From Leptura quadrifasciata (taxonomy: Eukaryota > Arthropoda > Insecta > Coleoptera > Cerambycidae): DNA of 64,000 nucleotides. The stretch covers positions 3,782,001 through 3,846,000 of the forward strand of contig OY776673.1 in NCBI GenBank assembly GCA_963675555.1, given 5' to 3'. The translations under genes and the position numbers were made by a program. The notes under the pieces are model-generated. The model worked only from the letters and a program-made list of their open reading frames with translations. It was not told the origin of the DNA and searched no databases. Shown piece after piece: positions 56,335 to 64,000 of this stretch. Within the stretch, counting starts at the first letter, position 1, and each line of letters starts with the position of its first letter.

Positions 56335-57780
56335 CTGGACTTTGTATTTGCGAGTCCAATCATCTCCTGTCGATGCCAGATTGGTTGACAAAACGGCCAT
56401 CTGTGCACTATGTAGTGTTGTCGTTTTTGTAATCTCTTATCAAAGCTTGAAACATTCATTTGTAATTTATTTATTTGTTAGAAAGGTAATGACCTTCGAA
56501 TAAAATCTGTCGTAGTTTTAATTCCTGTAATTAAGGGATTATTAAAAAATATGAAGATAGGGTGTTCTTTTGTTGTACTGCGCTTACATGAATCACTCTG
56601 TGTATTTCAAATTTCATTTAAAAGACGTGCATTTTAGATTATAAATTGACCTCTTTGAGTGTTTCCCACAAATCTCTAGGTGGTTTCCACATTGCATATA
56701 GTAACTATTATATTTGTCAACCCTACTTTATGATGACCTAAATTTATAAAAGTTTTTTTTGTTCAATCAAAGATTGTTATTACACTTTAGTTATTGAGCA
56801 CGGCGTTTTCTACTTCTATATATGTATGTAGACACAATTTACATAAATTAAGTCCATTTTTTCTCGATAAATATTCGGTACCTATTTTATAATATTTTGC
56901 GACCTTCTACTTCTGTCATGTACCACTTTCCCCAAGCTTTTCAATCGGTATTCAACGGATAAATTAATTATTTTTTTCTCTTATCGATTATATTCAGTTC
57001 AAACGTATTTTTAAATAACTAATTCAATTTTATTTAACCAGTTCTAGGGCCTTACTGCGTGGGACTTTTACAGTTCGAGTTCAATTAAAGTTGCATATTT
57101 CGGTATATCGGGTAGTTACAAAAAGGTTAATGCTTTTTTAATCATAACAGTTTTACTTCTTATTAGATTTGTTTGTTATCTTGATATCGAACGGGAAAAT
57201 ACATTTAAAATCCAAATTGTGAACGAGATTGAATTCATTTCATTCGTTTTTTTTTTAATTTTTAGTATTACGTCTTAACACTGACTTTATCAAACATAAC
57301 TGTTTCTGTGCCTGCTGCTTTAAACCGTTGCATAATGTTAATCTGGAATTGGCAATTTGGTCTGATAGAAATTGATATTAAAATCAATTTTCCTTAATTT
57401 TTTTAAATTGCCAATTTGATATTTTTACCGTTTCTGCTAATTTTTGTTCGCAACTTTTGACGTCTAATGTTCATAATTTTTATTTTGGATAAAAGTCTAT
57501 CATAATCCCCTAAAATATCGATAGTGTCAAGCAAGTTTTTTGTTTTACGCGATTGAGATTTTCTCATTTCAAAACGAACTCTCATTTTGCTGATGTATGG
57601 TCAGGAATTTAGTTTATAAAGCCTAATAATAATAATTTTATTAATTTCAGAAAACATTCATGTAAGTTTAAGAAATTTTACCCAAAGAAATAATAAATAT
57701 ACATACAATAAAATTGTGTTTCTTAAAAACTAGTTTCAAAAGTGATACATTGAATTAAAATTTTTTTTAGAAAGCATTAA
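56335..57780. other. No recognisable gene
   Basis: AT-rich DNA. The 60-codon minus-strand frame at 57403-57585 is basic (rich in K and R) but has no family signature. Confidence 0.3.
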
Positions 57781-58463
57781 GCACTATACAGGGTGTCTTA
57801 CCGGGAACTGAATCAATCGATATAGAGAAAAGTACGCATCAGAAAATTTAGATAACTACTAATATCGGTGTGGCCAATCCAACTAAAATAATTACAAGCA
57901 GCTGGCGCTTCCGCTTATACCGGAAGTCGATACCAACTTGCTTATTTCAAATAGAACACCTTATATATTTTAGGGCTTTCGAAAAGAGCATAAAATTCTG
58001 AGTCGAAAATATGTAGCATATCCTATACCTAAACCTAGCCGTTTCAGAGATATTTGACATTTTATAGAGAATTTGACGGGTGCAACGGTTTGCAAGAACC
58101 GTTATAACTTTCTTCGTGTAAAAGATCCTCATTTGCTTCTTGTCACATAAAAAGAACACAAGGAGAACTACGTTCTACAACTGAAATAAATTCAATAATA
58201 TCATACCAAGTGTTCCATTTTTCGCGTTACATTTTGTCAACTTCAAACCGCGAAAACTTGTTTAGGTCAAATGGAATACCCTGTATTTTTTACGTCAAGT
58301 TGTGTAAAATTGAATTCCCTTTTTTCTGATATTCGCATTGTGGGGGTTAAAGTTACAACTTTTTGAAATATTTGCGATTTTATTAGAAATTCATGAATTG
58401 TTGTAATCATTTCATCAAAATAGCCATGATTAGAAACAATCAGTCATTATCTTATGTCAAAAA

Positions 58464-58607
58464 ATGCCAGCACGTTTAAATTACACCCACGAAGACTTTC
58501 TAAATTTGTTTATTATTTATGGAGAATGTGATAAAGTAATATCAAGAACTTGCAGCACATTTGCTACTCGATATCCAGAAAAACGCAAAATAACACTAAC
58601 ACTGTAA
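58464..58607 (+). pseudogene. Inverted copy of the transposase N-terminus inside the arm
   Basis: The plus strand reads MPARLNYTHEDFLNLFIIYG, ECDKVISRTCSTFATRYPEK, then RKITLTL and a stop at 58605. These 40 or so codons duplicate the start of the minus-strand transposase at 59741, in inverted orientation. The reading frame is intact to its short end. Confidence 0.8.
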
Positions 58608-58685
58608 CATGCGTATTAATCGAATTGAAGATATGGCATGAACTAAAATAGCAGAGATAAGATCAATTTAAAATATGATTTCATT

Positions 58686-59741
58686 TTAATTTAATAATTG
58701 CTCAAAATTCCGCCCTCGAACCTCGACACATTTTTCGCACCTTCGGATTAGTTCCTCATGGTTAGCTCTTCTAATTGAATCCTGTGGTATGTTTTGAAAT
58801 GCATTTCTTACTCTTTGCATACAATCTTCAATGGTTGTTAATGAGCTCTCATAAACTTTATTTTTAATAATAAATGAAATAATCCAGAACTGATAAATCG
58901 GGCGAGCGAGGAGGCCATAAGAAAGGTCCATTATTGGCAATCCATTGATCATAAAAAGTTTCTTGTAAATAATTATTAATTAAATATGCGTTATGTGGGG
59001 CAGCACCGTCGTGCTGATAAAAAATTTTTCTATGTTCGGCGAGAGGTAAATTTTCTAAATAGTTATTATTCAAATTTTGTAAGATATTCAGATATTTTTC
59101 ACCTAAAAAAAAAAAACAAAAATTTACCTATACATTTTTTTTTTACCCACGGCGTCGAATGCTAAGGTCATTAGCCTGAAAGTTTCGCTCTCTGAACATA
59201 TGAGGATTTGAGTCACTCCAATAATGCGAATTGTATCTATTAAAAAGTCCATTTTTAGTAAATTTTGCTTCATCTGTCCATATAATATTTCCCAAATAAG
59301 AATCGTGACCCTCAGACCTTATTAGAATAAAGTCACAAAAATTCTATCTTCTTAGGAAATCTGTTTCTTTTAATCCTTGAACCATATGGAATGAAAACGG
59401 GTGAAACTTATGTTTTAATAAGATTCTGTGAATTGAATCCTTGCATAGTCCCGATTCTAGAGAAGCTTGTCTTAATGTCCATGGAAATGCATGAAAATAT
59501 CCCAGAATGACTATTTCAATGTTTTCGTCATCAACAATAGGCTTTCTTCTTTGCATTTTTGCCTTGACAGAGCCATAATTTTTAAAATTTTCCAGTATGC
59601 GTTTTACAGTGTTTGGTGACGGTTTCCGCTTTTCTGGATATCGAGTAGCAAATGTGTTCTTGATATTATTTTATCACATTCTCCATAACTAATAAACAAA
59701 TTTAAAAAGTCTTCGTGGGTGTAATTTAAACGTGCTGGCAT
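58686..59741 (-). pseudogene. Mariner-like transposase, near full length but broken
   Basis: In order from 59741: MPARLNYTHEDFLNLFIS, a lost frame near 59660, AKMQRRKPIVDDEN hinge and SLRQASLESGLCKDSIHR (second helix-turn-helix), DFLRR-stop, then GNII(W)TDEAKFTKNGLFNR with the first catalytic Asp (about 59260-59295), a gap at 59110-59180 filled by foreign sequence (taccca..ggcgtcg), IFYQHDGAAPHNAYLIN (second Asp, about 59000), WPPRSPDLSVLDYFIYY (third acidic residue, about 58880-58910), and a C-terminal RVRNAFQNIPQDSIRRA...RCEKCVEVRGRNFEQLLN. The DD(n)D layout assigns it to the IS630/Tc1/mariner superfamily. At least four breaks make it inactive. Confidence 0.85.
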
Positions 59742-60096
59742 TTTTTGAAATAAGATAATGACTATTCTAATCATGGCTATTTTGATGAAATGATTACAAT
59801 TCATGAATATCTAATAAAATCGCAAATATTTCAAAAACTTGTAACTTTAACCCCCACGATGCTAATATCAGAAAAAAGGGAATTCAATTTTATACAACTT
59901 GACGTAAAAAAAATACAGGGTGTTCCATTTGACCTAAACAAGTTTTCGCGGTTTGAAGTTGACAAAATGTAACGCGAAAAACGGAACACTTGGTATGATA
60001 TTATTGAATTTATTTCAGTTGCAGACCGTAGTTCTCCTTATGTTCTTTTTATGTGATAAGAAGAAAATGAGGATCTTTTACGCGAAGAAAGTTATA

Positions 60097-61770
60097 TCGA
60101 CGATAATAATTGTCGATATTCATTGTTAACAATTTTAAATTGTTCTTTGAACTGAGGATATTTCCTACTAAGATCAGCAAATATAATTGTCATTCGTTAT
60201 CAACAAGCAATATTTTAACCGTAATAAACAAAAGAACATTATAAATCTTCATCTTTATGAAAGGAAATGTTTGCTCTATATTATTTCTTATTTTCTCAGG
60301 AATTCTTTTCAGTGATCCGCTTACACTATGGATAATTAGTTTGCATCATTTCGGATTAGTAGTACGCTGGCAACATCTGTCGAATACAGTCACTGTGCAA
60401 TTTAATACTACAGTTTAAATGTGAACTGTAGAGCATCCAGTAAATCTATGCAAGACTATCAGCCTGCCTAGAAATTCAGTGGCGGCAGCTGCCGGGTAGA
60501 CGGGAACCCGCATATAGCAGTAACAGCAATTATTACCAACCATTTTAATTGACGTAAACATGACTAAACTACTACAAAGAATTCAGAATATATAATAATA
60601 TTAATTCAGTTTGCGCCTATTAGTTGATCATGAACTTGATTCAGTATAATTTAATTTAGTTCAATTGGCAGTCCTAAATATTTTTACGTTGTTTTCATGC
60701 GAGAGTTGCATCGTCATCTAGAAAGAAATATTATTTAGATCAGGCGTCCTTCACTTCGTATTATATTTAAGATTGAGAAAAAAAGTTATTGCGGTAAAAA
60801 CATAATTAAATAGTGGGTATTAGAATTTGCTTTCATTTTTATTTGTCACAAATAATCCATTAATTTTTTAAACCAAGCCACTTTTCTAAAAGCTCCTACT
60901 GTTTTGTTTAATATGTTATAGTGATCAAAGCTACGCGAGAACAATTTGTTTTAAAAATAGTTCTATGTGGGGTGATTCTGGAGACGGTTATTAGAAAAAA
61001 TCCTAAAGAGGTCACACAATTTCAATTCGCAATACAAAAATTTCAGTACTTTAAATTATTTAATTTGTTATTATTAGGCTAGATATATCTAGATCAAACC
61101 CTGTTAGTTTTCTTTGTGAAAATTACATTGGTCATACATTTTGTCAAATTATCAATTTGTGGATCACAGGCTTCCCGATGTGAACTGAGTCGATTTAAGG
61201 GGCCAAAACTCGTAAGCTAGTACTTCTTTCGTCGCCAGATAGCATTATGTATGTGATATTTATATTTATTTGAATGTGCATATATTATGATATTGTTACG
61301 TGTTTATACCCTGTAGTAAACATCTCTAAACGCAGGTTCAAAAATTGCAACACTAACCACTCATTTATTAATCACTAAATTAGAATAATTAATCCTTATA
61401 ATAACACACTAATTATAACTTTGATCTACTATAGGCTCTCTACTATAATTCACAACATGTTACTGTTCTTTTTCTTATCCGATCACTTGCTCATCTCATA
61501 TACAACTCGTTCAGATCTGTACTGATCTGACCCCGATCCGTTGGTCTTCTTGTATATCCGAGGCGCTTATTCTCGATGAATCCAGTCTGTCATACGAGAC
61601 GTTCCTACTCCTTTCAGTGTACTTTATGAGGCAACACCAACCTGGGCCGATTGGTAACTATTGTTCCGCTGGTTGCTCATTAGGCAGGCTTCCTTTTACC
61701 CTGTCTACTACTAGGGATTAAACTTCTCTCCGTAAAAGGGCGTGGGTTTGCACATAATAATATAATTGCT
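60097..61770. other. No recognisable gene; possible solo LTR
   Basis: A segment beginning tgttacgtgtttatac (61276) and ending near 61758 is GC-richer in its second half and might be a solo LTR, but no matching partner, TG...CA pair or target duplication could be established. Confidence 0.25.
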
Positions 61771-61773
61771 AAA

Positions 61774-62000
61774 TGGAACACCCTATATATTATTACAAAT
61801 TTGGATTCTTCATAAAGTTTTAGCTTGGGTTTGTGTACCATAATGTACCCTTAAACCTACAATTTTCCGAAAGAATTAATACTTTGGAAAATTTTCTATC
61901 CTGTTCTAGATTAAGGAATTTTCTTTTCAAACTCAATGTACCCTACGGTCTAACTAAAAGAGTCCTTATGTTTTCACAATTTTATACAGGGTGTTTTATT
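61774..62000. mobile_element. Short MITE-like segment with mariner-type ends
   Basis: aatggaacaccctatat on the left and atacagggtgttttat on the right are inverted versions of the CAGGGTGT end seen in the mariner-like copies. About 200 bp of AT-rich non-coding sequence lies between. It could also be the 5' end of the transposon whose transposase follows at 62260. Confidence 0.45.
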
Positions 62001-62283
62001 TTCATAGTTGAATATTATTTTAGTTGAAACGTCAAAAAGCGATTTTTTTACTCAATCCCCTGTATATTTTTACAGAATCTAATAGATTATTGAATTCTGC
62101 ATCGATTGATATTACCATTCCCTATACCTATCTCTCTTGGTTTTCTCATCAAAGACGAATATTTGTAAAATGTACATACATCAGCAATGTTTCAGAATGT
62201 CATCTAGTAGGCTGCAAATGTAAAAATGTTTTGTTTTTACCGATGTCAACACTGTCTTAATGTTGTGTACGCAGCGTTACTTA

Positions 62284-63220
62284 CGCGAATTATTAGTGAA
62301 AAATATGGCAAACGTTTATTCAAATGCTGTAGTATTAGATTTGTTTTCTATTTATGGAAATAATAGCAAAATAATGAGTAGAACGTGCAGAGAATTCAGT
62401 GAGAAATACCTACAGTTACCACCAATGTCACACAATGAATTTGGCAAAGTTAAAGCCGTAAAGACAATACTGAAGCCAGTTACAGATAATGAAGAAAATG
62501 AGATTAATATTCTGGCTTACTTTTATGCAAATCCGCAGGCATCTATCCCTGATGCTAGTTGGGATTTAGGACTTTCGTATCCGTCTATTCGATAAATTCT
62601 AAAGAAGCACAACATGCATAACTTTCTGTACCAAAAAGTATAATCATTGAAGCCCGAAGATTTCAAAAAAGAACAGATTTTCTAAAAAGGATTATTTGGA
62701 CTAACGAGGCTAAATTTTCCAAAGAAGAAATTTGCACCACTGGGCGCAACAAAATTCTCATGTGGTACGGGAATCGAATTTTCAGACCAAATTCAATTTT
62801 AACTTTTTCTGCTTATCGATAGATTACACTTTTAAGCATCACATCTACGAGGGAATTTAAATAGTAATCAATACATGGAAATCTTAAGAACCTCAAGCAG
62901 TTGGAAACGTTTATTGATAGTTTGCCCGAAAATTTTGTAGTTCTATGTATTATCAAATCGATGGTTGAGGCCCACATAATACACGAATTAGGTGGTTTGG
63001 ATACGGAAGACCTTGGAAATGGCCAGCAAGGTCCCCTGATTTGACCCCTTAGACTTTTACTTTTGCGGTAAAATCAAAATAGTGTGTATGCCACCCAGCT
63101 ACTTCCAAAGAAGATCTAAAGTACGGAGTCCGAGCTGCATTTCAACAATTAGATCGCCACGAAATTCGCCGAGCCACGATAAGTGCCGTAAATCGCAAAA
63201 TATTGGCATTCGAACAATAA
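62284..63220 (+). pseudogene. Mariner-like transposase, second family, broken
   Basis: The likely start is the ATG of MANVYSNAVVLDLFSIYG (62305). A DUF4817-like helix-turn-helix region follows (NNSKIMSRTCREFSEKY), then KAVKTILKPVTDNEENEI, ILAYFYANPQASIPDASWDL and SYPSIR-stop. Broken continuation: ILKKHNMHNFLYQKV, IIWTNEAKFSKEEICTTG (first Asp changed to Asn: WTDE to WTNE), a YYQIDG...GPHNTRIRWFG block (second Asp), KWPARSPDLTP (third), and a tail AAFQQLDRHEIRRATISAV ending AFEQ-stop. At least three frameshifts and stops are present. It is related to but clearly different from the copies at 7864 and 57787. Confidence 0.8.
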
Positions 63221-63233
63221 CACAGCACTGCAA

Positions 63234-64000
63234 ATGGCAGATATAATAAAAATAGATAAAAAGTTAAATGATAGAGATATTTCTTACAATAACATGTTTC
63301 TTAATCCAGTAAGCGAGAATGAAATTTTAAGGAATATTAGTAATCTGAAAAACAATGCTGCCTCTGGTTATGATAAAATATCAGCAATAACATTAAAAAA
63401 AGTTGGCGCATATATAGCAAAACCATTAAATTATATCTTTAATCTATGTTTTGAGGAAGGAATATTCCCATCCGATTTAAAAGTAAGTATAGTTACTCCC
63501 ATTTACAAGATAGATGACAGGACTGTAGTAGGTAATTATAGACCAATCTCCGTAATTAATAATTTGGGCAAAATCTTGGAAATGTGTATCAAGAGTAGAT
63601 TGGTGGAACACTTAAACTATAACAAAATATTATCTAATAAGCAGTGTGGTTTTCAAGATAAAAAAAGTACAGAAGATGCAATATACGAGGTCACCCAAAC
63701 ACTATATCATTCAATTGAAAATAATAAAAAACAAATGGCGGTATTTTTAGACTTGGCCAAGGCCTTTGATACTGTGTCACATAGTAAATTAATAGAGAAA
63801 CTTGATAATTATGGTATTAGAGGTGTACCTAATAAACTATTTGCTAGTTATCTCAAATCCAGGAGACAATGTGTAAAAATTCGGAATCAAAATAGTTCTT
63901 TAAGGGAAATAAATATGGGCATACCTCAAGGGACTGTCCTTGGACCGCTCCTATTCATCATTTACGTCAATGAAATGCTATTTCTAAACCTCAATAATAA
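63234..64000 (+). CDS. Partial LINE reverse transcriptase, open to the window end
   Basis: An uninterrupted frame of 255 codons runs off the window. It enters at MADIIKIDKKLNDRDISY and carries ISNLKNNAASGYDKISA, KVSIVTPIYKIDDR, GNYRPISVINNLGKILE, KQCGFQDKKSTEDAIYEV, MAVFLDLAKAFDTVSHSKL (first catalytic aspartate), NYGIRGVPNKLFASYLK, NMGIPQGTVLGPLLFIIY. The YADD box would lie just beyond 64000. The blocks match the LINE at 28393-29828 and assign it to the CR1/Jockey group. The start is only 14 bp after the stop of a mariner transposase relic, so the ATG is probably fortuitous and the copy 5'-truncated. No stop or frameshift is seen, so it may be young. Confidence 0.9.
   Translation, partial: MADIIKIDKKLNDRDISYNNMFLNPVSENEILRNISNLKNNAASGYDKISAITLKKVGAYIAKPLNYIFNLCFEEGIFPSDLKVSIVTPIYKIDDRTVVGNYRPISVINNLGKILEMCIKSRLVEHLNYNKILSNKQCGFQDKKSTEDAIYEVTQTLYHSIENNKKQMAVFLDLAKAFDTVSHSKLIEKLDNYGIRGVPNKLFASYLKSRRQCVKIRNQNSSLREINMGIPQGTVLGPLLFIIYVNEMLFLNLNN

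Larger units (their letters stand above)
57787..60096 (-). mobile_element. Long-inverted-repeat mariner-like transposon, copy B
   Basis: The left end tacagggtgtcttaccggg matches copy A (7864-9998). The left arm runs about 800 bp (57787-58607) and includes 5' untranslated sequence and an inverted copy of the transposase start. The right arm (59600-60096) matches it but breaks off at 60096, where ggttataac homology stops and unrelated sequence begins; the outer ~300 bp of the right end are missing. An internal phrase cagggt(a/g)ttccatttga also occurs in both arms and could be an older, inner terminus. Copy B keeps the second catalytic block that copy A has lost. Confidence 0.85.

Noticed and set aside
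61276..61758. Solo LTR
   Set aside because: Starts TGTTACG, but no matching end, partner copy or target duplication can be shown.
1..64000. CRISPR array, bacterial operons or phage
   Set aside because: No regularly spaced short repeats, no prokaryotic gene density; all recognisable proteins are eukaryotic mobile-element types.

Overview
This window looks like repeat-rich, non-genic DNA from an invertebrate nuclear genome, most likely an insect. The evidence is AT-rich sequence, no bacterial gene layout, and a mixture of Jockey/CR1-group and RTE LINEs, Penelope-like elements (PLE), IS630/Tc1/mariner transposons, tRNA-derived SINEs and a THAP-type first exon. A beetle is plausible but cannot be established from the sequence. 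I found no convincing host housekeeping gene. Nearly every recognisable coding stretch is a mobile-element relic.

Layout. 1-5.3 kb: a PLE GIY-YIG endonuclease relic, LINE 3' scraps, a tandemly duplicated 292-bp AT-rich repeat, and between two (TA)n tracts a sequence that satisfies the whole hammerhead-ribozyme core (4408-4514). 7.6-11.5 kb: a long-inverted-repeat mariner-like transposon (7864-9998, TA duplication) inside a LINE endonuclease relic, then a minus-strand reverse transcriptase (RT) relic and a SINE. 12.5-18.2 kb: three more LINE relics. 19.3-19.8 kb: a 500-bp repeat with a CTCF-like motif. 22.8-26.8 kb: LINE fragments, a 115-bp minisatellite and a Tc1-like relic. 28.4-30.1 kb: a well preserved LINE with one frameshift and an (ATT)n tail. 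30.1-31.9 kb: a foldback-like element with a THAP-type exon, an Inr-like start site and tandem GC-rich hairpins. 33.6-35.2 kb: a LOA-like RT split by a 680-bp insert with a target-site duplication. 35.7-42.5 kb: SINEs of three tRNA-derived families and a LINE split by a SINE. 43.6-48.9 kb: an RTE-type LINE and a minus-strand LINE with a 504-codon ORF. 50.7-51.6 kb: a near-perfect palindrome of the 500-bp repeat. 52.7-53.9 kb: two PLE 3' ends head to head. 54-56.3 kb: a transposon with a truncated transposase. 57.8-60.1 kb: second copy of the long-inverted-repeat mariner. 62.2-64 kb: another mariner relic followed by an open LINE RT reading frame that runs off the window.

The genes form no pathway. 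What stands out is how often elements occur as large inverted duplications, including two mariner copies whose arms contain the start of their own transposase gene, and a candidate self-cleaving RNA.
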